A stretch of DNA of 64,000 nt, from contig OY282375.1 in NCBI GenBank assembly GCA_958295825.1, forward strand, positions 2,031,489-2,095,488, written 5' to 3'. The position numbers and the translations under genes are program-made. Below are positions 44,748-59,700 of this stretch, in pieces (position 1 is the first letter of the stretch; each line of letters starts with the position of its first letter). The notes beneath the pieces are model-generated. The model was not told the DNA's origin, searched no databases, and saw nothing but the letters and a program-made list of their open reading frames with translations. This stretch comes from an uncultured Candidatus Entotheonella sp. (GTDB lineage Bacteria; Tectomicrobia; Entotheonellia; Entotheonellales; Entotheonellaceae).

Positions 44748-47700
44748 GGCAGGTGCTCGGTGTCCTTGTCGCGACGCTAGTGCTGCTGTCTGCGCTGCCG
44801 GCGGCGGTGAGCGGCGCCAGCGACGAGGCACCGCCGACGGTGAGTCTGGCGGTGGCGGCCGCGTCGATCTCCGAGAACGGCGGCACGACGACGGTGACAG
44901 CAACGCTGAGTCATGCGTCGAGCGCGGCGACGACGGTGACGGTGACCGCGGTGGCCGGATCGTACACGGTGGGGTCGGACGCGACGATCACGATCGCCGC
45001 GGGTGAAACGGCGAACGCGTCGGACAGCGTGACGATCACGGCGGTGGACGACGACGTGGACAACGTGACGGCCCGCACCGCCACGGTGACGGGGACGGCG
45101 GAGAACAGCCAGGGCGTGGGGACGGTGACGGGAGCGCCGCTGACGCTCACCGACGACGAAGCGACGCCGACGGCGACGCTGGCGCTGAGTCCGGCGACGA
45201 TTGACGAGAGCGGGACGGGCAACGCGACGACGGTGACGGCGACGCTGAGCGGCAAGTCGAGCGCGGCGGTGACGCTGACGGTGGCGGCGACGGGCGCGAC
45301 CGCGGCGGCCGGCGACTTCAGTCTGTCGAACGCCAAGACGCTGACCATCGCGGCCGGGACGACGAGCAGCACCGGCACGGTGACGGTCGAGGCGGTGGAC
45401 GACACGACGAACGAGACGGCCGAGACGGTGACGGTGTCGGCGGCGGTGTCGGGCGCCAGCGGGGTGGCGGCGCCGGCGAGCGTGACGCTGACGATCGAGG
45501 ACGATGATGCGGCGGCGGTGAGCGACGACAGCGACGAGGCGGCGCCGACGGTGAGTCTGGCGGTGTCGGCCGCGTCGATCTCCGAGAACGGCGGCACGAC
45601 GACGGTGACGGCAACGCTGAGTCATGCGTCGAGCGCGGCGACGACGGTGACGGTGACCGCGGTGGCCGGATCGTACACGGTGGGGTCGGACGCGACGATC
45701 ACGATCGCCGCGGGTGAAACGGCGAACGCGTCGGACACGGCGACAATCACGGCGGTGGATGACGACGTGGACAACGTGACGGCCCGCACCGCCACGGTGA
45801 CGGGGACGGCGCAGAACAGCCAGGGCGTGGGGACGGTGACGGGAGCGCCGCTGACGCTCACCGACGACGAGATAACGCCCACCGTGACGCTGGCGCTGAG
45901 TCCGGCGACGATCGCCGAGAGCGGGACAGGCAACGCGACGACGGTAACGGCGACGCTGAGCGGCAAGTCGAGCGCGGCGGTGACGCTGACGGTGGCGGCG
46001 ACGGGCGCGACCGCGGCGGCCGGCGACTTCAGTCTGTCGAGCGCCAAGACGCTCACCATCGCGGCCGGGGCGACGAGCAGCACCGGCACGGTGACGGTCG
46101 AGGCGGTGGACGACGCGACCGACGAGGCGGCCGAGACGGTGACGGTGTCGGCGGCGGTGTCGGGCGCCAGCGGGGTGGCGGCGCCGGCGAGCGTGACGCT
46201 GACGATCGAGGACGATGATGCGGCGGCGGTGAGCGATGACAGCGACGAGGCACCGCCGACGGTGAGTCTGGCGGTGGCGGCCGCGTCGATCTCCGAGAAC
46301 GGCGGCACGACGACGGTGACGGCAACGCTGAGCCAGGCGTCGAGCGCGGCGACGACGGTGACGGTGACCGCGGTGGACGGGTCGTACACGGTGGGGTCGG
46401 ACGCGACGATCACGATCGCCGCGGGTGAAACGGCGAACGCGTCGGACAGCGTGACGATCACGGCGGTGGACGACGACGTGGACAACGTGACGGCCCGCAC
46501 CGCCACGGTGACGGGGGCGGCGCAGAACAGCCAGGGCGTGGGGACGGTGACGGGAGCGCCGCTGACGCTCACCGACGACGAGATAACGCCCGCCGTGACG
46601 CTGGCGCTGAGTCCGGCGACGATCGACGAGCACGACGGGACGAACCCGGGGTCGAGCACGGTGACGGCGACGCTGAGCGGCAAGTCGAGCGCGGCGGTGA
46701 CGCTGACGGTGGCGGCGACGGGCGCGACCGCGGCGGCCGGCGACTTCAGTCTGTCGAGCGCCAAGACGTTGACCATCGCGGCCGGGACGACGAGCAGCAC
46801 CGGCACGGTGACGGTCGAGGCGGTGGACGACGCGACGAACGAGACGGCCGAGACGGTGACGGTGTCGGCGGCGGTGTCGGGCGCCAGCGGGGTGGCGGCG
46901 CCGGCGAGCGTGACGCTGACGATCGAGGACGATGATGCGGCGGCGGTGAGCGACGACAGCGACGAGGCGGCGCCGACGGTGAGTCTGGCGGTATCGGCCG
47001 CGTCGATCTCCGAGAACGGCGGCACGACGACGGTGACGGCAACGCTGAGCCAGGCGTCGAGCGCGGCGACGACGGTGACGGTGACCGCGGCGGCCGGGTC
47101 GTACACGGTGGGGTCGGACGCGACGATCACGATCGCCGCGGGTGAAACGGCGAACGCGTCGGACAGCGTGACGATCACGGCGGTGGACGACGACGTGGAC
47201 AACGTGACGGCCCGCACCGCCACGGTGACGGGGACGGCGGAGAATAGCCAGGGCGTGGGGACGGTGACGGGAGCGGCGCTGACGTTGACCGACGACGAAG
47301 CGACGCCGACGGCGACGCTGGCGCTGAGTCCGACGACGATCGACGAGCACGACGGGACGAACCCGGGGTCGAGCACGGTGACGGCGACGCTGAGCGGCAA
47401 GTCGAGCGCGGCGGTGACGCTGACGGTGGCGGCGACGGGCGCGACCGCGGCGGCCGGCGACTTCAGTCTGTCGAGCGCCAAGACGCTGACCATCGCGGCC
47501 GGCGCGACCAGTAGCACCGGCACGGTGACCGTCTCGGCGGTGGACGACGCGACCGACGAGGCGGCCGAGACGGTGACGGTGTCGGCGGCGGTGTCGGGCG
47601 CCAGCGGGGTGGCGGCGCCGGCGAGCGTGACGCTGACGATCGAGGACGATGATGCGGCGGCGGGCGACGACAGCGACGAGGCGGCGCCGACGGTGAGTCT

Positions 47701-50700
47701 GGCGGTGGCGGCCGCGTCGATCTCCGAGAACGGCGGCACGACGACGGTGACGGCGACGCTGAGCCAGGCGTCGAGCGCGGCGACGACGGTGACGGTGACC
47801 GCGGCGGCCGGGTCGTACACGGTGGGGTCGGACGCGACGATCACGATCGCCGCGGGTGAAACGGCGAACGCGTCGGACAGCGTGACGATCACGGCGGTGG
47901 ATGACGACGTGGACAACGTGACGGCCCGCACCGCCACGGTGACGGGGACGGCGCAGAACAGCCAGGGCGTGGGGACGGTGACGGGAGCGGCGCTGACGTT
48001 GACCGACGACGAAGCGACGCCGACGGCGACGCTGGCGCTGAGTCCGGCGACGATCGACGAGCACGACGGGACGAACCCGGGGTCGAGCACGGTGACGGCG
48101 ACGCTGAGCGGCAAGTCGAGCGCGGCGGTGACGCTGACGGTGGCGGCGACGGGCGCGACCGCGGCGGCCGGCGACTTCAGTCTGTCGGGTGCCAAGACGC
48201 TGACCATCGCGGCCGGGGCGACGAGCAGCACCGGCACGGTGACGGTCGAGGCGGTAGACGACGCGACGAACGAGACGGACGAGACGGTGACGGTGTCGGC
48301 GGCGGTGTCGGGCGCCAGCGGGGTGGCGGCGCCGGCGAGCGTGACGCTGACGATCGAGGACGATGATGCGGCGGCGGGCGACGACAGCGACGAGGCGGCG
48401 CCGACGGTGAGTCTGGCGGTGTCGGCCGCGTCGATCTCCGAGAACGGCGGCACGACGACGGTGACGGCAACGCTGAGCCAGGCGTCGAGCGCGGCGACGA
48501 CGGTGACGGTGACCGCGGTAGCCGGGTCGTACACGGTGGGGTCGGACGCGACGATCACGATCGCCGCGGGTGAGACGGCGAACGCGTCGGACAGCGTGAC
48601 GATCACGGCGGTGGACGACGACGTGGACAACGTGACGGCCCGCACCGCCACGGTGACGGGGACGGCGCAGAACAGCCAGGGCGTGGGGACGGTGACGGGA
48701 GCGCCGCTGACGCTCACCGACGACGAGATAACGCCCGCCGTGACGCTGGCGCTGAGTCCGGCGACGATTGACGAGAGCGGGACGGGCAACGCGACGACGG
48801 TGACGGCGACGCTGAGCGGCAAGTCGAGCGAGACGGTGACGCTGACGGTGGCGGCGACGGGCGCGACCGCGGCGGCCGGCGACTTCAGTCTGTCGAGCGC
48901 CAAGACGCTGACCATCGCGGCCGGCGCGACCAGTAGCACCGGCACGGTGACCGTCTCGGCGGTGGACGACGCGACGAACGAGACGGCCGAGACGGTGACG
49001 GTGTCGGCGGCGGTGTCGGGCGCCAGCGGGGTGGCGGCGCCGGCGAGCGTGACGCTGACGATCGAGGACGATGATGCGGCGGCGGGCGACGACAGCGACG
49101 AGGCGGCGCCGACGGTGAGTCTGGCGGTGGCGGCCGCGTCGATCTCCGAGAACGGCGGCACGACGACGGTGACGGCAACGCTGAGCCAGGCGTCGAGCGC
49201 GGCGACGACGGTGACGGTGACCGCGGTGGCCGGGTCGTACACGGTGGGGTCGGACGCGACGATCACGATCGCCGCGGGTGAGACGGCGAACGCGGCGGAC
49301 ACGGTGACGATCACGGCGGTGGACGACGACGTGGACAACGTGACGGCCCGCACCGCCACGGTGACGGGGACGGCGCAGAACAGCCAGGGCGTGGGGACGG
49401 TGACGGGAGCGCCGCTGACGCTCACCGACGACGAGATAACGCCCACCGTGACGCTGGCGCTGAGTCCGGCGACGATCGCCGAGAGCGGGACAGGCAACGC
49501 GACGACGGTAACGGCGACGCTGAGCGGCAAGTCGAGCGCGGCGGTGACGCTGACGGTGGCGGCGACGGGCGCGACCGCGGCGGCCGGCGACTTCAGTCTG
49601 TCGAGCGCCAAGACGCTCACCATCGCGGCCGGCGCGACCAGTAGCACCGGCACGGTGACCGTCTCGGCGGTGGACGACGCGACGAACGAGACGGCCGAGA
49701 CGGTGACGGTGTCGGCGGCGGTGTCGGGCGCCAGCGGGGTGGCGGCGCCGGCGAGCGTGACGCTGACGATCGAGGACGATGATGCGGCGGCGGGCGACGA
49801 CAGCGACGAGGCGGCGCCGACGGTGAGTCTGGCGCTGGCGGCCGCGTCGATCTCCGAGAACGGCGGCACGACGACGGTGACGGCGACGCTGAGCCAGGCG
49901 TCGAGCGCGGCGACGACGGTGACGGTGACCGCGGTGGACGGGTCGTACACGGTGGGGTCGGACGCGACGATCACGATCGCCGCGGGTGAAACGGCGAACG
50001 CGTCGGACAGCGTGACGATCACGGCGGTGGACGACGACGTGGACAACGTGACGGCCCGCACCGCCACGGTGACGGGGACGGCGCAGAACAGCCAGGGCGT
50101 GGGGACGGTGACGGGAGCGCCGCTGACGCTCACCGACGACGAGATAACGCCCGCCGTGACGCTGGCGCTGAGTCCGACGACGATCGACGAGCACGACGGG
50201 ACGAACCCGGGGTCGAGCACGGTGACGGCGACGCTGAGCGGCAAGTCGAGCGCGGCGGTGACGCTGACGGTGGCGGCGACGGGCGCGACCGCGGCGGCCG
50301 GCGACTTCAGTCTGTCGAGCGCCAAGACGCTGACCATCGCGGCCGGCGCGACCAGTAGCACCGGCACGGTGACGGTGACGGCGGTAGACGACACGACCGA
50401 CGAGGCGGCCGAGACGGTGACGGTGTCGGCGGCGGTGTCGGGCGCCAGCGGGGTGGCGGCGCCGGCGAGCGTGACGCTGACGATCGAGGACGATGATGCG
50501 GCGGCGGTGAGCGGCGACAGCGACGAGGCGGCGCCGACGGTGAGTCTGGCGGTGGCGGCCGCGTCGATCTCCGAGAACGGCGGCACGACGACGGTGACGG
50601 CGACGCTGAGCCAGTCGTCGAGCGCGGCGACGACGGTGACGGTGACCGCGGTGGACGGGTCGTACACGGTGGGGTCGGACGCGATGATCACGATCGCCGC

Positions 50701-53700
50701 GGGTGAGACGGCAAACGCGGCGGACACGGTGACGATCACGGCGGTGAACGACGACGTGGACAACGTGGGTAACCGTGCGGTGACGGTGACGGGGACGGCG
50801 CAGAACAGCCAGGGCGCGGTGACGGTGACGGGAGCGGCGCTGACGCTCACCGACGACGAAGCGACGCCGACGGCGACGCTGGCGCTGAGTCCGGCGACGA
50901 TCGACGAGCACGACGGGACGAACCCGGGGTCGAGCACGGTGACGGCGACGCTGAGCGGCAAGTCGAGCGCGACGGTGACGCTGACGGTGGCGGCGACGGG
51001 CGCGACCGCGGCGGCCGGCGACTTCACGCTGTCGAGCGCCAAGACGCTGACCATCGCGGCCGGGGCGACCAGTAGCACCGGCACGGTGACGGTGACGGCG
51101 GTAGACGACACGACCGACGAGGCGGACGAGACGGTGACGGTGTCGGCGGCGGTGTCGGGCGCCAGCGGGGTGGCGGCGCCGGCGAGCGTGACGCTGACGA
51201 TCGAGGACGATGATGCGGAGCCGACGGTGAGTCTGGCGCTGGCGGCCGCGTCGATCTCCGAGAACGGCGGCACGACGACGGTGACGGCGACGCTGAGCCA
51301 GGCGTCGAGCGCGGCGACGACGGTGACGGTGACCGCGGTGGACGGGTCGTACACGGTGGGGTCGGACGCGACGATCACGATCGCCGCGGGTGAAACGGCG
51401 AACGCGTCGGACAGCGTGACGATCACGGCGGTGGACGACGACATCGACAACGTGACGGCCCGCACCGCCACGGTGACGGGGACGGCAACGAACAGCCAAG
51501 GCGTGGGGACGGTGACGGGAGCGCTGCTGACGCTCACCGACGACGAGATAACGCCCACCGTGACGCTGGCGCTGAGTCCGACGACGATCGCCGAGAGCGG
51601 GACAGGCAACGCGACGACGGTGACGGCGACGCTGAGCGGCAAGTCGAGCGCGGCGGTGACGTTGACAGTGGCGACAACGGGCGTGACCGCGGCGGCCGGC
51701 GACTTCAGTCTGTCGAGCGCCAAGACGCTGACCATCGCGGCCGAGGCGACGACCAGTACCGGCACGGTGACGGTGACGGCGGTGGACGACACGACCGACG
51801 AGGCGGACGAGACGGTGACGGTGGCGGCGACGGTGTCGGGCGCCAGCGGGGTCGCGAAGCCGACGAGCGTGACGCTCACCATCGCCGACAACGACCCGGA
51901 GCCGTCGCTGTCCATCAATTCGCCGAGCGTGACCGAGGGGGACAGCGGCTCGAAGAACCTGACCTTCACGGTGACGCTGAGCGCGGCCAGCGGCAAGCGG
52001 GTGACGGTGGATTACGGCTATACGGGCGGCGGCACGGCAGACCCGGGGACCGACTTCACTGCCATCGCCGACGGCACGCTGACCTTCGCGGCGGGCACCA
52101 CCAGCCAGACCTTCAACGTGTCGGTGACGGGCGACACCAACGGCGAACGCAACGAGACCCTCAGGGTGACCCTGAGCAACGCCACCAACGCCACGATCGG
52201 GACGGCCACCGGTACCGGCACGATCACCGACGACGACGCGCCGCACGCGGTGTCGCTCGACTCGCCGAGCGTGGAGGAGCGCAACAGCGGCTCCCGGATG
52301 CTGACGTTCACGCTCAAACTGACCCGGGCGCACGCGCGGCGGGTGTATGCGTATATTCGCGATGCCGGGACAGGGACGGCGACGTCAGGGACGGACTACA
52401 CGCCTTTCCCCAGTCAGTGGGTCAGTATAGCTCCCGGCGACACCGCGCAGACGTTCTCGGTTTCGGTGACCGGCGACACGGTGAAGGAGCCGGACGAGAC
52501 CGTGGTGCTCGAGATCACCCATGTGTGGCAGAACCTCGCGACCTTGTCGAACTCAACGCGGTTCGGGACCGGCACGATCACCGACGACGACTCGGCGCCG
52601 GGGCTTTCGATCTCGTCGCCGCGCGTGGCCGAGGGAAACAGCGGGTCGGCGACGCTGACCTACAAGGTGACGCTGACTGCGGCGGCCAGCCGACAGGTGA
52701 CGGTGTCCTACGCCGATGCGGGCACCGGCACGGCGACGGCGGGGACCGACTACACGGCGATTACCGGCGGGACACTGACCTTCGCGGCGGGCACCACCAG
52801 CCAGACCTTCAACGTCTCCGTCACCGGCGACACGACCGTGGAGCCGCACGAGACCATCGCTGTGCGTCTGAGCAACGCCTCGGGCGCGACGATCCTGATC
52901 GCGACCGGCACCGGCACCATCGCCAACGACGACGGCGCCTCGTCGATTTCGCTCTCCTCGCCGACCGTGGTCGAGGGGACCGGCGGGCCGGCGTCGAGGC
53001 TGCGGTTCACCGTGACCCTGAGCAGGGCGCGCTCGCAGACGGTGCACGTGAGTCTGGGGGACGCGGGAACCGGCACGGCGTCGCCAAGGATCGACTACGC
53101 CGTGATTAATCAGCCGGGGCTGGAATTCGAGCCCGGCGAGGTCAGCAAGACGTTCGATGTGGCCGTGATAACCGATTCGCGCGACGAGCCGAACGAGACG
53201 GTCGTCGTAAAGGCCGGCGAGACCTTTGAACCGGACAGCCCGGACGTGTTCGGCACGGGGACGATCACGGACGACGACCCGACACCGACGCTGTCCATCG
53301 ACTCGCCGAGCGTCAACGAAGGCGACAGCAGCACCCGGATGCTCAACTGGACGGTGAGTCTGAGCGCGGCGAGCGGGCGCACGGTGACCGTGGCCTATGC
53401 CTCGGGCACGGGCGGAACCGCAACCTCGGGGACGGACCACACGGCGCTCGCCGGGGGGACGCTGACCTTCGCGCCGGGCGACACCACGAAGACCTTCGGC
53501 GTGTCGGTGAACGGCGACACCGACGCAGAGCCGAACGAGACGGTGGTCGCGACGCTGAGCAGCGCGACGAACGCGACGCTCTCGACGGCCACCGGCACGG
53601 GGACGATCGTCAACGACGACGGCGTTCTCGTCTCCATCAACTCGCCGAGCGTGACCGAGGGCGACAGCGGTTCGAAGAACCTGACGTTCACGGCGACCCT

Positions 53701-56700
53701 GAGCACGGCCAGCACCGGGCAGGTGACGGTGGACTACGCCGACGCCGGGACCGGCACGGCGGCCTCGGGGACGGACTACACGGCGATCACCGGCGGCACG
53801 CTGACCTTCGCGGCGGGGACGACCAGCCAGACCTTCGCCGTGTCGGTGACGGGCGACACGGTGGACGAGGGCGACGAGACCATCCTGGTGACGCTGAGCA
53901 ATGCGTCCGGGGCGACGATTTCGACGGCGACCGGGACCGGGACGATCACGGACAACGACGGCGAGCCGACGCTGTCCATCGATTCGCCGAGCGTGACCGA
54001 GGGGGACAGCGGCTCGAAGAACCTGACCTACACGGTGACCCTGAGTCCGGCCAGCGGCAAGCGGGTGACGGTGAACTACGCCGACACCGAGACGGGTACG
54101 GCGCTTGCCGGGGTCGACTACACCACGGTCACCAGCGGGAGCCTGACCTTCGAGGCGGGGACGACGACTCGGACCTTCGCGGTGTCGGTCGTGGGCGATA
54201 CCCACCCCGAGGCGGACGAGACGATCCTGGTGTCGCTGAGCAGCCCGACCAATGCGGCGGTATCGAGCACGGCGGGAACGGGAACCGGCACGATTACCGA
54301 CAATGACACGCTGCCGACGCTGTCGATCAACTCGCCGAGCGTCAACGAAGGGAACAGCGGGTCGGCGACCCTGACCTACACGGTAACGCTGAGTCCAGCG
54401 AGCGGGCGGGCGGTGACGGTGTCCTATGCCGATGCGGGGACGGGGACGGCGATCTCCGGGACCGACTACACGGCCATCACCGGCGGGAGTTTGACTTTCG
54501 CCGCGGGCACCACCAGCCAGACCTTCGACGTGTCGGTGACCGGCGACACCACGAACGAGCCGGACGAGACCGTCGTGGTGACCTTGAGCAACGCCTCGGG
54601 CGCCACCATCGCAACGGGAACGGGGACCGGCACGATCGCCAACGACGACGGGTCTCTGCTTTCCATCGACTCGCCGAGCATAACCGAGGGGGACAGCGGC
54701 TCGAAGAACCTGACGTTCACCGTGACGTTGAGTCCGGCGAAATCGCAGCAGGTGACCGTGGCGTACGCGGACGCGGGAACCGGGACGGCGACTTCGGGGA
54801 CGGACTACACCGCCATCACCGCCGGCACGCTCACCTTCGCGGCGAACGAGACCAGCAAGACGATCACCGTCTCGGTGACCGGCGACGGCTCGGACGAGGA
54901 GAGCGAGACCATCCTGGTGACCCTGAGCAACCCGGTCGGGGCGACGATTTCGACGGCGACGGGAACCGGCACGATCACCGATAACGACGGCGAGCCGTCG
55001 CTGTCGATTAGCTCGCCGAGCGTGGCGGAGGGAAACAGCGGCTCGGCGACACTGACCTTCAAGGTGACGCTGAGTCCGGCGAGCGGCAAACAGGTCACGG
55101 TGAACTATGCGGACGCGGGAACGGGGACGGCGACCTCGGGGACGGACTACACGGCGATCTCGGGCGGCACGCTGACGTTCGCGGCGGGGACGACGAGCCA
55201 GACCTTCGACGTGTCGGTGACCGGCGACACCGGCGACGAGGCGAACGAGACGATCCTGGTATCGCTGAGCAGCCCGACGAATGCGGCCGTATCGAGCACG
55301 GCGGGAACGGGCACCGGCACGATCATCGACGACGACGGCACCCCCACCTTCTCGATCAGTTCGCCGAGCGTGACTGAGGGGAACAGCGGCTCGGCGACGC
55401 TGACCTACGCGGTGACGCTATTCCCGGCAAGCGCGGAACAGCTGTCGGTGCGTTTCTCGGACGCCGGGACCGGCACCGCGACGGCGGGAACGGACTACCC
55501 GCCCTTCCGGCTGCAGTGGCTCCGTTTCGCAGCCGGCGAGACGCGCAAGACGGTATCCGTTGCGGTGACCGGCGACACGGTGAAGGAACCGAACGAGACG
55601 GTGGTGGCGGAACTGTTCCTCGCGCCCGAGGTGACCGGCGCGACCCTCGGGACGCGGTACGGGACCGGCACGATCACCGACGACGACACGACGCCGGGGC
55701 TTTCGATCTCGTCGCCGCAGGTGACCGAGGGGAACAGCGGGTCGGCGACGTTGACCTACACGGTGACGCTGACGGCGGCGGCCAGCCGGCAGGTGACGGT
55801 GTCCTACGCCGATGCGGGGACGGGGACGGCGACCTCCGGCACCGACTACACCGCGATCACCGCCGGCACCCTGACCTTCGCGGCAGGGACGACGAGCCAG
55901 ACCTTCGACGTGTCGGTGACCGGCGACACGACCGTGGAACCGCACGAGACGGTGGTGGCGCGGCTGAGCAACGCCTCGGGCGCGACGATCCTGACCGCGA
56001 CGGGGACCGGCACCATCGCCAACGACGACGGCACCTCGTCGCTGTCGATTTCGTCGCCGACCGTGACCGAGCCGCTCGTAACGATGCGGTTCACGGTGAC
56101 CCTGGGCGCAGCGCGCTCGCAGTCGGCGCGGGTGTACTGGTGGGACACGGGGACCGGCACGGCGACCGCGGGCTCCGATTATACAGAGACGAGCGTCACC
56201 GCTCCGGGCCAGCGGTCGCTGACCTTCAGCGCGGGGGAAATCAGCAAGACCATCGACATCATGGTGCGGGACGACGGTTTCGACGAACCGGACGAAACCA
56301 TCGTGCTCGCGGTGAGCGAAGCCGCGAACGGGCAGCCGCGGGTGACGGGGACGGGGACGATCAAGGACAACGAAGATCCGCCCACGGTTTCCATCGACTC
56401 GCCGCGCGTGACCGAGGGGGACAGCGGCTCGGTGACGCTGACCTACACCGTGCGCCTGAGCGGGGCCAGTTCAAGACAGGTAACCGTGGACTACGCGGAC
56501 GCGGGGACCGGGACGGCGACCTCGGGAACGGACTACACGGCCATCACCGGCGGCACCTTCACCTTCGCGGCAGGGACACTGAGCGGGTCGGCCACGTTCG
56601 ATGTATCGGTGACGGGTGACACCGTGGACGAGCCGCACGAGACCATCCTGGTGGCGCTGAGCAATCCGACGAACGCGACCGTATCGACTACGGCGGGGAC

Positions 56701-59700
56701 GGGGACCGGCACGATCACCGACGACGATCCGCCGTCCATATCGATCAACTCGCCGTCGGTCGCCGAGGGCGGCGCCGGTTCGACGGTCACGCTGAAGTTC
56801 ACGGTGAGTCTGAGTTCGGCGAGCGAGGAGCAGGTGGGTTTCACCATCGCCGATGCGAGGTCGGGCACCGCGACGAGGGGAACGGACTACCTCCGGTGGG
56901 GTCCCTTTGGCTTTAGCTTAGAGCCCGGAGTAACCACTTGGACACTCAGTGTCACGGTGAACGGAGACGAGGTCGACGAGGCGGACGAGACGATCCTGGC
57001 CCGGCTGAGCAGCCCGACGAACGCCACCATCGCGGTGGCCGACGGCATCGGCACCATTACCGACGACGACCCCTCGCCGACGGTGTCGATCAGCACGCCG
57101 AACGTGAACGAGGGCGATACCGGCTCCACCACGATGACCTACACCGTGACGCTGGATCCGGCGAGCGGGCAGCAGGTGACCGTGGACTACGAGGACGCCG
57201 GCACCGGCACGGCGACCTCGGGGACCGACTACGAGGCGATCAGCAAAGGGACGCTGACCTTCGCGGCGGAGGAGACGAGCAAGACGTTCAATGTTTCCGT
57301 GACAGGAGACACCCTGGACGAGGTCCATGAAACCGTCCTGGTGACGCTGAGCAATCCGACGAACGCGACCGTATCGAGTACGGCGGGGACCGGGACGGGC
57401 ACGATTACCGACGACGACGGCGTGCCGACGCTGTCGATCAGCTCGCCGAGCGTCACTGAGGGCGACAGCGGCTCGGTGAACCTGACCTACACGGTGACGC
57501 TGGATGCGGCGAGCGGGAAACAGGTAACGGTGGCCTACGCCGACGCCGGGACCGGCACGGCCACTTCGGGGACGGACTACACGGCGATCACCGGCGGGAC
57601 GCTGACCTTCGCGGCGGGGACGACGAGCCAGACCTTCAACGTGTCGGTGACGGGCGATGTCCTGGACGAGTCGAACGAGACGGTCCTGGTGTCGCTGAGC
57701 GCCCCGACGAACGCGGTGGTCTCGACCACGGCGGGTACCGGCACGGGGACGATCACGGACGACGACGGGGCGCCGACCTCGATTACGCTGACGGTGGATG
57801 ATAACAGTGTGGGCGAGGGCGACGGGGCGACCACGATCACGGTGACGGCCACGGTGGACGGCACGACGCGGTTCGCCGCGGCCAAGACGGTGCAGGTGAG
57901 CGTGGCGGGCAGCGGCACGGCGACGGCGGTGGACTTCGCGGCGGTGTCGGACTTCAACATCTCTATCGCCGCCGGGGCGGAGAGCGAGAGCGAAACCTTC
58001 ACGCTGACGCCGACCGACGATGCGGTGGACGAGACCGACGAGACGGTGACGGTGAGCGGCACGTCGTCCGGTCTGACGGTGAACTCGGCCACGATCACGT
58101 TGACGGACGACGACGCGGCGCCGACCTCGATCACGCTGACGGTGGATGATAACAGCGTGGGCGAGGGCGACGGGGCGACCACGATCACCGTCACCGCCAC
58201 GGTGGACGGCGCCACTCGATTCGCCGCGGCCACGACGGTGAGCGTGAGCGTGGCGGGCAGCGGCACGGCGACGGCGGTGGACTTCGCGGCGGTGTCGGAC
58301 TTCAACATCGAGATCGCCGCGGAGGCGGAGAGCGGGAGCGAAACCTTCACGCTGACGCCGACGGACGACACGGCGGACGAGACCGACGAGACGATCACGG
58401 TGAGCGGCACGTCGGGCAGTCTGACGGTGAACTCGGACACGATCACGTTGACGGACGACGACGATGCGCCGACGCTGTCGATCAGCTCGCCGAGCGTCAC
58501 TGAGGGCGACAGCGGCTCGGTGAACCTGACCTACACGGTGACGCTGGATGCGGCGAGCGGCAAACAGGTAACGGTGGCCTACGCCGACGCCGGGACCGGC
58601 ACGGCCACTTCGGGGACGGACTACACGGCGATCACCGGCGGGACGCTGACCTTCGCGGCGGGGACGACGAGCCAGACCTTCGACGTGTCGGTGACGGGCG
58701 ATGTCCTGGACGAGTCGAACGAGACGATCCTGGTGTCGTTGAGCGCCCCGACGAACGCGGTGGTATCAACCACGGCGGGTACCGGCACGGGGACGATCAC
58801 GGACGACGACGGGGCGCCGACCTCGATCACCTTGACGGTGGATGATAACAGTGTGGGCGAGGGCGACGGGGCCACCACGATCACCGTCACTGCCACGGTG
58901 GACGGCGCCACTCGGTTCCCCGAAGCCAAGACGGTGCAGGTGAGCGTGGCGGGTAGCGGCACGGCGACGGCGGTGGACTTCGCGGCGGTGGCGGCGTTCG
59001 ACATTACGATCGCCGCCGGGGAGGCGAGCAAGACCGAAACCTTCACGCTGACGCCGACCGACGATGCGGTGGACGAGACCGACGAGACGGTGACGGTGAG
59101 CGGCACGTCGAGCGGCCTGACGGTGAACTCGGCCACGATTACGTTGACGGACGACGACGATGCGCCGACCTCGATCACGCTGACGGTGAACGATAATAGT
59201 GTGGGCGAGGGCGACGGGGCCACCACGATCACCGTCACTGCCACGGTGGACGGCGCCACTCGGTTCGCCGAAGCCAAGACGGTGCAGGTGAGCGTGGCGG
59301 GTAGCGGCACGGCGACGGCGGTGGACTTCGCGGCGGTGGCGGCGTTCGACATTACGATCGCCGCGGGGGAGGCGAGCAAGACCGGGACCTTCACGCTGAC
59401 GCCGACCGACGATGCGGTGGACGAGACCGACGAGACGGTGACGGTGAGCGGCACGTCGAGCGGCCTGATGGTGAAGTCGGCCACGATCAGTCTCACCGAC
59501 GACGACGATGCGCCGACCTCGATCACGCTGACGGTGAATGACGACGCGGTGAGCGAGGACGACGGGGCCACCACGATCACGGTGACGGCCACGGTGGACG
59601 GCACGACCCGATTCGCCGAGGACAAGACGGTGAGCGTAAGTGTGGCGGGGAGCGGCACGGCGACGGCGGTGGACTTCGCGGCGGTGGCGGCGTTCGACAT

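Noticed and set aside
44777..52333. 2,518-codon open frame on the minus strand, and a second of 2,124 codons (45622-51996)
   Set aside because: Both are antisense shadows of the giant plus-strand gene. Its few codons (gcg, acg, gtg, gac) have complements that never form stops in these frames. The plus frame has a signal peptide and real Calx-beta modules; the minus frames are Arg/His- or Ser/Val-rich artefacts.
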